A stretch of 64,000 nt of DNA from Ignavibacteria bacterium (lineage in GTDB: Bacteria; Bacteroidota; Ignavibacteria; OLB7): positions 310,001 to 374,000 of the forward strand of contig JACKAE010000005.1 in NCBI GenBank assembly GCA_020635205.1. Reading direction: 5' to 3'. The translations under genes and the position numbers were made by a program. Below are positions 1-8,283 of this stretch, in pieces. How positions within the stretch are numbered: the stretch's first letter is position 1; every line of letters starts with the position of its first letter. Under the pieces are notes generated by a model, which was not told the DNA's origin, searched no databases, and saw nothing but the letters and a program-made list of their open reading frames with translations.

Positions 1-270
1 GGGAATCTTCTCTACCTTCTGCCGACGATTGGACTTTTTCTGTTGAGCCTCTACGGAGTTATCCGAACATTTTCGTGGAGGCGATATTGGCACTTCTATC
101 TCTTCTTCTTCACCTCAACCGTTGTTGTCGTGCTCTTCTTCCCTCTGCCACGCTACCAGACGATGATGAAAATTTTGCAGTTGCCTTTTGCAGCATACGG
201 GTTGCTTCTTCTCCTATCAATCTGGCGAAAAAAAGAACGCCCGGAGTTGGCTAACAACCCCGAGCGTTGA
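1..270 (+). CDS. C-terminal part of a small membrane protein (runs off the left edge)
   Basis: The reading frame is open from base 1 to the TGA at 268-270, so this is the 3' end of a longer gene and its real start lies outside the window. An internal TTG at 43 could be mistaken for a start. The visible part carries about three hydrophobic stretches separated by Arg/Trp-rich turns (FSWRRYWHFYLFF, then a Val-rich helix, then a Leu-rich helix) and ends in a charged tail. This is typical of an inner-membrane protein. I do not recognise the family and infer no function. The last codons overlap an imperfect inverted repeat (arms 236-249 and 255-268, two mismatches) that could act as a weak terminator towards the convergent mdh gene. 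Confidence 0.55.
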   Translation, partial: GNLLYLLPTIGLFLLSLYGVIRTFSWRRYWHFYLFFFTSTVVVVLFFPLPRYQTMMKILQLPFAAYGLLLLLSIWRKKERPELANNPER

Positions 271-334
271 ATACGGATAGTCAGTCGATTTTCTGCGAAG
301 CAAGTAGGAATCAACCTCCACACTCTACAAACTC

Positions 335-1318
335 TTATCCTAATAAATCTTTCACTGCATCCTGTTCCCACTGAAGCTCTTCGATTGATGCGGTGATTTT
401 TTCTTTCGCCCAATCGTTGTGCTCCACTCCCTCTACAACTTCCCACGATCCATCAGCGTTGGTTCTGATTGGGAAGCCGACAATCAATCCCTCTGGAGTT
501 CCATACTCTCCGGTAGAGCAGACGGCTACGGAATGCCAGTCACCTTCCGGCGTTGGGTTGATGAGGGAGACTACAGTATCAAGTGCTGCGTTTGCTGCTG
601 AAGCTGCCGAGCTTGCGCCCCGTGCGTCGATAATTGCCGCGCCACGTTTCTGTACTGTCGAGAGAAAATCCCCTTTCAGCCAGTCGTGATCTTCGATCAC
701 CTCAGTTGCAGGTTTTCCACCAATCTTTGTGTTGAAGAAATCTGGGTATTGGGTTGATGAGTGGTTCCCCCAGATTGCCATGTTTGTCACATCGCCGACA
801 CGACTTCCCGACTTCTGGGCAAGCTGCGACATTGCACGGTTTTGATCGAGGCGAGTCATGGCGAAGAATCGGTCGTTCGGGATGTCCGGCGCGTTGTTCA
901 TGGTGATGAGTGCGTTGGTGTTGCAAGGATTGCCAACAACTAAAACGCGCACATCGGATGCAGCATTGTCGTTAATTGCTTTCCCCTGCACGGTGAAGAT
1001 GCCTCCGTTCATCATCAGCAAATCGTTCCGTTCCATGCCCGCCTTGCGAGGTGCTGCGCCAACCAGAAGTGCCCAGTTGACATCTTTAAATCCAACGTTC
1101 GGATCGTCTGTGGCAACAATCTCCCGCACGAGGGGAAACGCGCAGTCGTCAAGCTCCATCACAACGCCACTGAGTGCATTCATTGCTGGAGTAATCTCCA
1201 GAAGATTCAGGGAGACCTCGGTATCTGGACCAAACATTTCACCCGAGGCAATGCGGAAGAGAAGGGAATAGCCAATCTGTCCTGCCGCCCCAGTGACGGC
1301 CACGCGTACATGATTCAT
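335..1318 (-). CDS. mdh: Malate dehydrogenase
   Basis: NAD-dependent malate dehydrogenase, which interconverts malate and oxaloacetate in the TCA cycle in the cytoplasm. The 327 residues match the usual length of the cytosolic-type (MDH type 2) branch. Visible are the Rossmann motif TGAAGQIGYSLL at residues 9-20, the substrate loop with Arg91 and Arg97 (GAAPRKAGMERNDL), the catalytic Asp in MTRLDQNRA (Asp158) and the catalytic His in IWGNHSSTQYPD (His186). The start ATG gives an N-terminus MNHVRVAVTG that begins directly with the first beta strand, so no extension is needed. The gene stands alone. Upstream (1319-1467) lies low-complexity DNA with GAGTT-type repeats. Identification is secure. 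Confidence 0.97.
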   Translation of the reverse strand: MNHVRVAVTGAAGQIGYSLLFRIASGEMFGPDTEVSLNLLEITPAMNALSGVVMELDDCAFPLVREIVATDDPNVGFKDVNWALLVGAAPRKAGMERNDLLMMNGGIFTVQGKAINDNAASDVRVLVVGNPCNTNALITMNNAPDIPNDRFFAMTRLDQNRAMSQLAQKSGSRVGDVTNMAIWGNHSSTQYPDFFNTKIGGKPATEVIEDHDWLKGDFLSTVQKRGAAIIDARGASSAASAANAALDTVVSLINPTPEGDWHSVAVCSTGEYGTPEGLIVGFPIRTNADGSWEVVEGVEHNDWAKEKITASIEELQWEQDAVKDLLG

Positions 1319-1467
1319 AACGGATTCTGAGTTTAATAGAGTTCGTAGAGTTTGTAGAGTTCATAGAGTAGAGAGTGTAGTCACCGTACCCAATAAACTG
1401 GGGGACAAGATAGAAGAATGGGATGAGAAGGGGGGTTGCATTGTGTAGGGGGGACTGTGTGGGTAAC

Positions 1468-1504
1468 CGTAGGGGACAAAAGGGGTAAAGATTTTGCCCC
1501 TACG
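1468..1504. repeat. GTAGGGG palindrome overlapping a stop codon
   Basis: Imperfect palindrome with arms CGTAGGGGACAAAA (1468-1481) and TTTTGCCCCTACG (1492-1504), one base being unpaired. The stop codon of the downstream-lying minus-strand phosphoesterase (TAG, 1500-1502) falls inside the right arm. The element has the same CGTAGGG ends as the palindrome at 23193-23254 and resembles the one at 15090-15117. It may double as a terminator. Confidence 0.6.
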
Positions 1505-2789
1505 CCAGGTTTCCCCGCCCTCTCCTCAAGGTATAGACCGGAACTTCTCGGGGAACTCCAAGCCTAAATGGTAGCCAATGTCCAGCCCCAGCCGAGGTGT
1601 AGAGTTTCGACCTTCCCCCGTTCTTTTCATAATATCCCCAGAGGTATTTCCCAACGCCGAGCCAGGTTTCAAAGAAGCTCCTGCCATTCCACCCAAGTTG
1701 GCCTCCGGCGTGGGTGTGCCCGGCAATTGTCATATCGATTCCCATTGCCGAGGCATGGTCGAACCCTTCGGGACGGTGGCTCATCAGCAAGTGGAATGCG
1801 TTGGAGGGAGTGCTGTCGAAGGCTTTTTCAACTGAGCGTATCAGGAAGTTCTCCTTTCCGACTCCTTCCTCACTGGCGGCAGCCGGATCATCTGCCGCAG
1901 CAATTACCAGTTCGCTTCTACCAACCTTCAGCGTCGTATTCTTCTCAACGAAGAGGGGAACCGGTCCACGGTCAAAAATTCTGAGCACGTCACTAATACC
2001 TCGGTAATATTCGTGGTTTCCGAGAGATGCAAATGTTCCGTGGCGGGGCTGAAGTTGAGAAATCATGGTGAGAGCTTCCGGGAGAACTGTCAGGTCGTCC
2101 GAAGTATCCCCCGTAATCAACACCAAGTCTGGACGCTGAGCTTCAGCGCCGATAAGGAGTTCTTCCAAGTGTTCCAGACGGATATAGTAGCCGAGGTGAA
2201 GGTCGGAGATGTGGAGAATTCGTAACCCGTCCAGATCAGGGGGAAGATTGTTGAAGGTCATCTCGACATTCGGGAAAACTACCGACGCAGTGGAGCGTGC
2301 CAACCCGAACGTACCGGTGCTAACTGCGATTAGGGGGAAAGCGGCGGCTCCACGCGTTATCAAAGAGCGACGAGCTACATCTACCTTTTCTACTGGAGCC
2401 GTTTCGGAAATATCCCTTTGGGTCTTTACCTCGGCAGATAGATCAGCCTGATTTCTTCCCTTCCACTTCTTCCATCCCCACCTAACAATTCTTTCCAGAG
2501 TTAGTGTGATTCCGCTGAAGGGGAGCAAGAGAATCAGGCCGATAAAGGAGACGAAGAAGAACGAAGTCAAGAAGGCGAAGAGGCGTTCGGTAGGGGCTAC
2601 TCCGAGAAGTTTTGAAAGTGCCCAAAGCCCCGCAAGGAGAACTCCAGAGAGTGGAACCATCCAAGTCGCTCGACGAACTCCTTGAATTTTCCACCACTGC
2701 CGATGAAGAGTCCAGATTAGCAGAGCATTCACTCCACCAAGCAGAATTAGCACAATTGCACTGAAGATCTGACTGAAGTATTCGTTCAT
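1500..2789 (-). CDS. Membrane-anchored calcineurin-like metallophosphoesterase
   Basis: A 429-residue protein with about three hydrophobic N-terminal segments (roughly residues 8-27, 42-60 and 70-98), a charged linker, and a further hydrophobic stretch near residues 145-168 (RGAAAFPLIAVSTGTFGLA, which resembles an internal signal anchor). A metallophosphoesterase domain follows to the C-terminus. The metal-binding signatures are all present in order: ISDLHLG, ITGDTSDD, SLGNHEYY and AGHTHAGG. This layout matches the YkuE/YaeI-like family of membrane-associated phosphoesterases; the physiological substrate is not shown by the sequence. The ATG at 2789 begins directly with the first hydrophobic helix. 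The C-terminal stop lies in a repeat palindrome (1468-1504). The family assignment is firm and the role is unknown. Confidence 0.9.
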   Translation of the reverse strand: MNEYFSQIFSAIVLILLGGVNALLIWTLHRQWWKIQGVRRATWMVPLSGVLLAGLWALSKLLGVAPTERLFAFLTSFFFVSFIGLILLLPFSGITLTLERIVRWGWKKWKGRNQADLSAEVKTQRDISETAPVEKVDVARRSLITRGAAAFPLIAVSTGTFGLARSTASVVFPNVEMTFNNLPPDLDGLRILHISDLHLGYYIRLEHLEELLIGAEAQRPDLVLITGDTSDDLTVLPEALTMISQLQPRHGTFASLGNHEYYRGISDVLRIFDRGPVPLFVEKNTTLKVGRSELVIAAADDPAAASEEGVGKENFLIRSVEKAFDSTPSNAFHLLMSHRPEGFDHASAMGIDMTIAGHTHAGGQLGWNGRSFFETWLGVGKYLWGYYEKNGGRSKLYTSAGAGHWLPFRLGVPREVPVYTLRRGRGNLA

Positions 2790-2983
2790 GGGCGAAGAAC
2801 GACTTACTGAGGCAGAAAGTTCATCAACTACTTTTCGTTGCAGAAGAGTGGAATAATTCTTCCTGACTGTGGAATGTGGAGGGGCAATCTACAGCGTGGG
2901 TTGCCTTGGCCACGATTCACCTATAGGATTGTGGCTCCGTATGGAATCATTCAATTGTTTAACAATTCAGGGAGCAAAACGAG

Positions 2984-3703
2984 ATGAAGAAATCATTGGT
3001 GTTACAGGTTCTGCCATTACTCACAGCCGGACTTCTCGTTGCCGGATGTAGTGAAGACGAGGTAACCGAGCCGACGGCAACAACCTTCACAGTTACTGTA
3101 GAGAATGTCTCTCAAGACGGAACGTTAGCCACAACCCGGGCAAATGGCGCTGTTCCACTTTCGCCCGGAGCCTACGCAGTCTATCAGGGAGCAAACCCAA
3201 TGTTTACGGTCGGGCAGGCATCGGATGCTGGGCTTGAGGCGATTGCAGAAGATGGTGAGACTGCGATGACAGTTGCCACACTCCAGGCGAACTCTGCAGT
3301 GAAGGGGAGTGGTGCTTTTATGGCAACTGGAGGTCCAATTCTTCCGGGTGTACCGGCAACCTTTACTGTCAGTGCTGTGCCGGGTGATCGTTTGCAAATT
3401 GCCTTGATGTTCGTTCAATCGAACGACTGGTTCTACGCATTTAGTGGAGAAGGACTTGATCTGTTCAACGGAAGTACCCCAGTGAGTGGAGACGTAACAT
3501 CCTCTATTGCCCTCTACGACGCTGGAACCGAGGAAGATACTGCGCCGGGAACCGGACCAGACCAGAAGCCAGCGCAGGACCCTAATGCGATCAATGTTGG
3601 TTCAGCAGATGATAACACGGCCATTCGTCCGGCAAGTGACGATGGCTTTTCGATTCCTGCAAACAACAGTGTGATTCGTGTAACAATCACACCAGCATCT
3701 TAA
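2984..3703 (+). CDS. Spondin-domain lipoprotein
   Basis: A 239-residue exported lipoprotein. The N-terminus has two Lys, a hydrophobic core and the lipobox LLVAGC with the lipidated Cys at residue 22. The body follows the pattern of bacterial Spondin_N proteins: a start FTVTVENVS, the segment LSPGAYAVY, the phrase FTVSAVPGDRLQIALMFVQ SNDWF split across residues 125-150, then a region listing DAGTEEDTAPG and ending in a strand VIRVTITPAS. In the family this fold is thought to mediate adhesion or surface binding, and no enzymatic residue is apparent. A GGAG at 2971-2974 sits nine bases ahead of the ATG. A hairpin at 3766-3803 probably ends the transcript before the sigma-factor gene. Confidence 0.8.
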   Translation: MKKSLVLQVLPLLTAGLLVAGCSEDEVTEPTATTFTVTVENVSQDGTLATTRANGAVPLSPGAYAVYQGANPMFTVGQASDAGLEAIAEDGETAMTVATLQANSAVKGSGAFMATGGPILPGVPATFTVSAVPGDRLQIALMFVQSNDWFYAFSGEGLDLFNGSTPVSGDVTSSIALYDAGTEEDTAPGTGPDQKPAQDPNAINVGSADDNTAIRPASDDGFSIPANNSVIRVTITPAS

Positions 3704-3765
3704 GACTTTTGCTTTGTATGATCTGAATGATAGAGTGAACAGGGTATGGTGAGATGTGAACAGAG

Positions 3766-3803
3766 CCGGGATCGATACGGGTATCTCTTAGTATCGATCC
3801 CGG
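3766..3803 (+). terminator. Strong hairpin after the spondin lipoprotein gene
   Basis: Arms CCGGGATCGATAC (3766-3778) and GTATCGATCCCGG (3791-3803) pair perfectly over 13 bp with a 12-base loop. A moderately T-rich stretch (AATGATTCTTTG) follows. It lies 62 bp after the lipoprotein stop and 63 bp before the sigma gene, as expected of an intrinsic terminator. Confidence 0.6.
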
Positions 3804-3866
3804 AATGATTCTTTGGGAAGGATTGCGAAGAACAGAATAGGGAGGTAATTTCGGGCAAGTGAAATC

Positions 3867-4463
3867 TTGTTGAAGAGAAGCTCTACCTTATTGTTGTTTC
3901 GCAAAGACCATACAAAACGGGAGTTTGAAGCTGAGGTGCTCCCTCATCTTGACGAGCTGTACCGAACTGCGGTTCGGTTGCTGAAGGGGAATCGTGATGA
4001 GGCGAATGACTTAGTTCAAGATACCTTCGTACAGGCGTGGAAATCGTTCGACCGTTACGAGCGGGGAACAAATGCGCGGGCTTGGCTCTACGCGATTCTG
4101 ATGAATAAAGCGCGGCACTATCACCGGCGAATAACAACGCGCAAGGTGGTTCCGCTAAGCGACCACGGGGATGAGACGTTGTTGGATAGAGTGGAGGGGA
4201 GTGCTCCTCTCACGGCTGAGACCATCAGTGATGAAAACATTCTTGCTGCTCTGGAGAGACTTTCGGAGGAACATCGAGAGGTGGTGTTACTTGCTGACGT
4301 TCAGGAATTCTCCTACAAGGAAGTAGCGGAGATTCTCGAGATTCCGATTGGAACAGTGATGTCCCGCCTGAGTAGAGCGCGGGCTGGTTTGCGGTCTCAC
4401 CTGCATACGTATGCTGGAGAATTTGGAATTGGAATGTCGAAGCCGGGAGGGGGAAGTGAATAG
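3867..4463 (+). CDS. ECF-type RNA polymerase sigma factor
   Basis: Extracytoplasmic-function sigma factor (sigma-70 family group 4) of 198 residues. Region 2 is visible as HLDELYRTAVRLL..DEANDLVQDTFVQAWKSF..ARAWLYAILMNKAR. A short linker leads to region 4, LSEEHREVVLLADVQEFSYKEVAEIL followed by the helix-turn-helix recognition part PIGTVMSRLSRARAGLR. A TAA at 3846-3848 closes the frame upstream, and the only usual start codons nearby are TTG at 3867 or 3870; an AGGAGG-like site (GGAGGT, 3841-3846) lies about 20 bases ahead, which is long. The next gene overlaps by 8 bp and encodes a single-pass membrane protein, the normal arrangement of a sigma/anti-sigma pair. Its target genes are unknown. 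Confidence 0.9.
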   Translation: MLKRSSTLLLFRKDHTKREFEAEVLPHLDELYRTAVRLLKGNRDEANDLVQDTFVQAWKSFDRYERGTNARAWLYAILMNKARHYHRRITTRKVVPLSDHGDETLLDRVEGSAPLTAETISDENILAALERLSEEHREVVLLADVQEFSYKEVAEILEIPIGTVMSRLSRARAGLRSHLHTYAGEFGIGMSKPGGGSE

Positions 4464-5355
4464 GAACGGATACGATAGTGAAGCTATGAACGAGTTGATC
4501 CACAAATATCTCAGCGGAGAGACAACTCCTGAGGAGTCTCGGGAAGTTGAAACGTGGCTCTCCGAACATCCCGAAGAGGAGGTCAAGCTCCAGGAAATGG
4601 AGGGGGTACGTTCTGCACTTCGTCGATCTGTTGAGAACCAGCCGATACCTTCTGAGCTTCGCGAAGCTGTACTAAAAAAGACAATCGGATCAAATTTAAT
4701 TCCGCTTGAGAAGAGTGGAGGGAGAGCCTTCCGACCATCGTATCTCTACGGGGCTGTGGCGGTTGTGCTGCTGTTGGTGATTGGTTGGTTTGCTTTACAA
4801 TCTCCGAAGGTTGATCCAAGCGTAGATACTCCGGTGATCGCGCAAGAGTTGAAGTCGGTCACAGAAGTACTCCGCGTTGGGGTGAACGATCACCTGCGCT
4901 GCGCAGTCACCTTCTACAAAGGGGACATTAAAGAGTATGGGATCGAAAAGATGAAGGCGAAGCTCGCTCAGAAGAAAGAGACCTTAGAGGAAGATTTCTC
5001 TGCACTGATTCCGATTGTTCAACAGCAAGTAGATGAAGGGAAGCTCGTGGTAGCTCACAAGTGTTCGTTTGGCGGACGGAACTACGTCCACATGATTCTG
5101 CAAAGTGAGAAAGGAAAGATTTCGGTGGTAATTACGAGAAAGCAGGATCGGGAGTCGTTATCTGATCGCGAGGGGGCTGTGGCAACAGTTGAGGGTATCC
5201 CAATCTATCAAGCAAATCTGGAAGGATACAAGGTTGCCGGTTTCGACGCCGACCGCTTTCTCGTCTACGTTGCCTCCGATTTGCCAGACGAGGCAAACCT
5301 TGCGATGATCTCCGCGATTGCTATGCCGGTAAAGAATGTTCTGAAGACGATCTGA
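4456..5355 (+). CDS. Probable membrane-bound anti-sigma factor
   Basis: I start this gene at GTG 4456, which sits just after a GGAGGGGG run and overlaps the sigma-factor stop by 8 bp (translational coupling); ATG 4486 is the alternative. The N-terminal part MNELIHKYLSGETTPEESRE..VETWLSEHPE is the short helical motif found at the cytoplasmic end of many Bacteroidota anti-sigma factors. One transmembrane helix follows (about residues 98-117, AVAVVLLLVIGWFAL), and then an extracytoplasmic domain of about 180 residues that I do not recognise. The domain contains two Cys in the segments LRCAVTFYKGD and HKCSFGGRNYVHM. There is no HxxxCxxC zinc motif, so this is not a ZAS-type anti-sigma. The function is inferred mainly from gene order and topology. 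Confidence 0.7.
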   Translation: MNRNGYDSEAMNELIHKYLSGETTPEESREVETWLSEHPEEEVKLQEMEGVRSALRRSVENQPIPSELREAVLKKTIGSNLIPLEKSGGRAFRPSYLYGAVAVVLLLVIGWFALQSPKVDPSVDTPVIAQELKSVTEVLRVGVNDHLRCAVTFYKGDIKEYGIEKMKAKLAQKKETLEEDFSALIPIVQQQVDEGKLVVAHKCSFGGRNYVHMILQSEKGKISVVITRKQDRESLSDREGAVATVEGIPIYQANLEGYKVAGFDADRFLVYVASDLPDEANLAMISAIAMPVKNVLKTI

Positions 5356-5414
5356 GAAGCTGTTTGGAAATACAATGCTGGGTAGCAATGGAGCATGATC
5401 GCGCAGAAACCAAA

Positions 5415-5543
5415 CTGTCACTCTGAGCATAGCCGTAGGCGAAGCGAAGAGTCTCGCAGAAAGAGTGGAGGGAATGGCAAGGATAAGCAGAGGCGCAGTA
5501 GTGCTTCACCGGTGAGATGCTTCGGCAGACCTCAGCATGACTG
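5415..5543. repeat. Interspersed repeat of the TGTCATTCTGAGC class
   Basis: The intergenic block starts CTGTCACTCTGAG (5415-5427), contains GGCGAAGCGAAGAGTCTCGCAG and GAGATGCTTCGGCAG in pieces, and ends CTCAGCATGAC (5531-5541). The two ends are near-inverted copies (GTCACTCTGAG against GTCATGCTGAG). Such blocks recur between genes in many bacterial genomes from memory. No ORF of credible composition is present. Confidence 0.55.
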
Positions 5544-5576
5544 TCTGAACGTACAGGAAGCTCGCCGTTCGGTAAT

Positions 5577-6239
5577 CTACCTTCGCGATAAAACGAACTG
5601 TTCGATCTCCTCTACTACCAAACCGATCTGCCGAATCGACTCAACCAGCTTCCCCGCTATTTCTAAACTGTGGTTTGCCCCCTCAATAACGAACGATTTT
5701 CCTTCTGTTGCATTCACTACTTCTTCTACAAGGCTTGGCTCGTAGTGTTCATCGGCTGAACCAAAGATGAAGAGTGAGCGAGGTTCCTTCTCTACAATTA
5801 TCTCTCTCAACTTCTCACCTTTAACCAGTGGTGTCAGCCAGATGCAAGTTGCGTCGGAGAGTCGAGGTTCTATCTTTAGCAGTCGAGCCATTGTCAACGT
5901 GCCGATAGATTTCCCAACGAGTGTAATCTGCCGATATGGTCGCTCGTTCAACCCGGCATTGCAGAGAGCAAGTCCGTCGGTAACGATGGTGCGCGCCCTC
6001 TCAGCTTCGGAGAGTGAGCGGAATCCTTCGAGGTTGCTGTAAAGTCTGTCGAGCATCAGAACTTCTGCGCCGAGGTCGCCGAGGAGACGGGCAGGGTAGT
6101 AGAGCGCCGGACTGTCTGACCCATAAGAGAAGCCGGGAAAGATAATGGCAAGGTGATCGGATCCGCTCTCTTGCCGAACAAAACGGTGGGGAAGAGGAAG
6201 ATTGTCGTGGCCAATTATGGAAAGCTTGTCAAGGTGCAT
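5577..6239 (-). CDS. Alpha/beta-hydrolase family protein
   Basis: A 220-residue cytoplasmic protein with an alpha/beta-hydrolase fold. The nucleophile elbow is VGKSIGTLT (about residues 106-114, Ser in G-K-S-I-G). An acid candidate is in FIFGSADEHY, and the catalytic His is in IEGANHSLEI near residue 193. The strand order (nucleophile, then acid, then His) fits the fold. No signal peptide or membrane segment is visible. The substrate cannot be deduced; small soluble hydrolases of this type include esterases and dienelactone-hydrolase relatives. The gene stands alone between an interspersed repeat and the VWA-protein gene. The gap of 93 bp to the latter holds a TTTGCGTCTTTGCG repeat. Confidence 0.8.
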   Translation of the reverse strand: MHLDKLSIIGHDNLPLPHRFVRQESGSDHLAIIFPGFSYGSDSPALYYPARLLGDLGAEVLMLDRLYSNLEGFRSLSEAERARTIVTDGLALCNAGLNERPYRQITLVGKSIGTLTMARLLKIEPRLSDATCIWLTPLVKGEKLREIIVEKEPRSLFIFGSADEHYEPSLVEEVVNATEGKSFVIEGANHSLEIAGKLVESIRQIGLVVEEIEQFVLSRR

Positions 6240-6332
6240 ACCTGTGCTCTGATACTCATTAATATCTGTTCAAATAACTGAAAAAGGTACGCATTCTATT
6301 TGCGTCTTTGCGTGACTCTCTTCAACAGTCCT

Positions 6333-7970
6333 CTACCGTTGCGGCAGCTTCTCCATATCGAACGGCTTCAACCCCTCGCTTCCGTCGATAACGGAAGCCT
6401 GTTCAATATTCTTCCCTAACTTTTCGAGTAGTGCCGTCTCCTCTTTCAGGCCAGCGTCGAAGAGTGTGATGTTCTCCAGATCAACTAATGCCTGAGCGCG
6501 AGCAATTGCCTCGAGAGCTTCCTCTTTCTTCCCTTCGGTGAAGAGCGTACAACCGTCGCGAAGACCGAAGTAGACGTTGGTTAGGGCAACCGCGATCCGC
6601 ATTCCCTCGTGCGTGTAGAATTGCACACCTGGTTTCAGCGACATCTTTGCCTCGTGCCGAAGTTCTGCGTGAGTCTTGCGGCTTTTGCCGTTAACATCGG
6701 TGTAGCTCAGCGAGCCATCGGCCAGCAGGTCGCCACGTTTGAAGGCGAGGGGGGAGTCGTCGTCACGTTCGTAGCGGAGGATGATTGCGCCTCGATTCGA
6801 TGAGAAGAAGACGGTTGGCACATGTAGCTCTGCGTCTCGGTCTCCCGGCTTCCAGGTCGGTAATCCGTAGACGGCAACGAGTTTCATCCCTTCTGGAGTC
6901 TTGACATTCACTCGTAAGTCGTAGACAACGGGAGTGACGAGGTAATCGAACTCTTTCTCGAAGACTCTCGCAATTTTGTCGGGCGTCTCCAAGAAGAAGA
7001 AGTTTCCTCCACGAAGCTGCGAGATGTGATAGATCAACTCCTGTCCAAAATCTAAGCCAACACCGAAGGCAGTCAGGCCAATTCCTTGATTTGCATACTT
7101 CTCGGTGATTGTCCGAAAGCTACCGGAGTCGGTTCGCCCAATATTCGGTCGGGCGTCGGTGAAGAGCATCACTCTCTTCTGGTAGCCTTTCCGCTCTGAA
7201 AGGTTGATAAGCTGAGAGAATCCACTAATCAACCCTGTTTCGATGTTTGTTCCTCCGTCCGCGTCGAGACTTTCGATTGCTGCAATGATCGCTTTCTTAT
7301 CCTTTACTTCTGTCGGCTTCAACAGCAGTTCTGGATTATCGTTGAAGGCGATGAGGGTGAGAACATCTTCCGGATCAAGTTTTTCCACGAGAGAGCGTAG
7401 TGCCTGCTTCACGGCATTCATGCTCGCCCCCTTCATCGAACCGCTTTTATCGATTACTACAGCAAGCTGAAGGTTCGGACGGCGAAAATCTTCTGGCTTA
7501 ATACCGGAGGTCATGCCGAGGTGGATGAAGAGTGCTGGCTGTTTTGTGTCGGCTGCCGGGGCAAAACCGTAGCCAAGTGAGAGGCAAAGTTTCTCGTCGC
7601 AGTCAGTTGCTGGTGTTGGGATGTCGTGCTCGCTGTAGAGACCTTCGGGGGAGAAGTCGATGAAGTTCGGAATGCGTCCCGATTCGATAAGTTGGCGGGC
7701 GTAGCCGATATCTTGCGCGCCACCGACAGTTGCTCCGAGAGTGGTGGGGGCAGCCATTGTACCGGGTGCTATGAGCTTCATTCCTCCAGCCTGTAGGTTT
7801 CCAGTTCGGAACCCATTGGCATTGAATGCATCTTCGCGTATCGAAGTCGTATCCATTGTCGGAGCTTCCTGCTCTATAGCTTGTGCCAGTCCGTTCTCTA
7901 CAGTGAAAAGCGAAGTGAAGAGAACAATAAGTCCGACAACTCGTCTGAAGCCAATATTTACGTAGGTCAT
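6333..7970 (-). CDS. Exported von Willebrand factor A (VWA) domain protein
   Basis: I start at ATG 7970, which gives a clean signal peptide (MTYVNIGFRRVVGLIVLFTS, cleavage probably after LAQA); a start 23 codons further upstream would bury it. The 545-residue product has a VWA domain with the MIDAS motif DKSGSMKG, the following TLIAFNDNPELL, and RVMLFTDARPNIG. The domain is placed roughly at residues 165-350. A C-terminal half resembles the tail of YfbK-like VWA proteins (VNVKTPEGMKLV.., LRYERDDD, MRIAVALTNVYFGLRDG). The family binds Mg through MIDAS and mediates protein-protein contacts; no enzyme site is visible. It is probably periplasmic or surface-exposed. The gene is monocistronic as far as can be seen. 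Confidence 0.85.
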   Translation of the reverse strand: MTYVNIGFRRVVGLIVLFTSLFTVENGLAQAIEQEAPTMDTTSIREDAFNANGFRTGNLQAGGMKLIAPGTMAAPTTLGATVGGAQDIGYARQLIESGRIPNFIDFSPEGLYSEHDIPTPATDCDEKLCLSLGYGFAPAADTKQPALFIHLGMTSGIKPEDFRRPNLQLAVVIDKSGSMKGASMNAVKQALRSLVEKLDPEDVLTLIAFNDNPELLLKPTEVKDKKAIIAAIESLDADGGTNIETGLISGFSQLINLSERKGYQKRVMLFTDARPNIGRTDSGSFRTITEKYANQGIGLTAFGVGLDFGQELIYHISQLRGGNFFFLETPDKIARVFEKEFDYLVTPVVYDLRVNVKTPEGMKLVAVYGLPTWKPGDRDAELHVPTVFFSSNRGAIILRYERDDDSPLAFKRGDLLADGSLSYTDVNGKSRKTHAELRHEAKMSLKPGVQFYTHEGMRIAVALTNVYFGLRDGCTLFTEGKKEEALEAIARAQALVDLENITLFDAGLKEETALLEKLGKNIEQASVIDGSEGLKPFDMEKLPQR

Positions 7971-8283
7971 GGTTATCCGTTCTATCATTAATGCGTAGTT
8001 GTCACTATCGTGAATCTTTCTCGACTGACATTGTTGCAACTCACGTGGGGGAAGATTGCAAAAGGTTCAAGCTATTCCAAACATTGTCACACTCCAAGCC
8101 CACTGTCACAAATCGGAGCCGAGTTCGTCGCCTAACTGTTCTTCAAGTTTGTTCTGTGTCAGCCGACCGGGTAACGACGGGAAGTGTCCACCTTGTAACG
8201 CAAAATAGGATTGCACTAATAGGGAGGGAAACGTACTTTTCCGGTTTGCAGGACTTTATCTCCACATAATAGATCAAAAGAGT
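7971..8283. other. Intergenic region between divergent exported-protein genes
   Basis: These 313 bp separate the divergently transcribed VWA gene and the first gene of the three-paralogue locus, so promoters for both must lie here. I see no convincing ORF, RNA gene, long inverted repeat or clear -35/-10 pair. Confidence 0.4.

Noticed and set aside
858..1271. A 137-codon frame opposite mdh
   Set aside because: It is a shadow of the mdh gene with no independent support.
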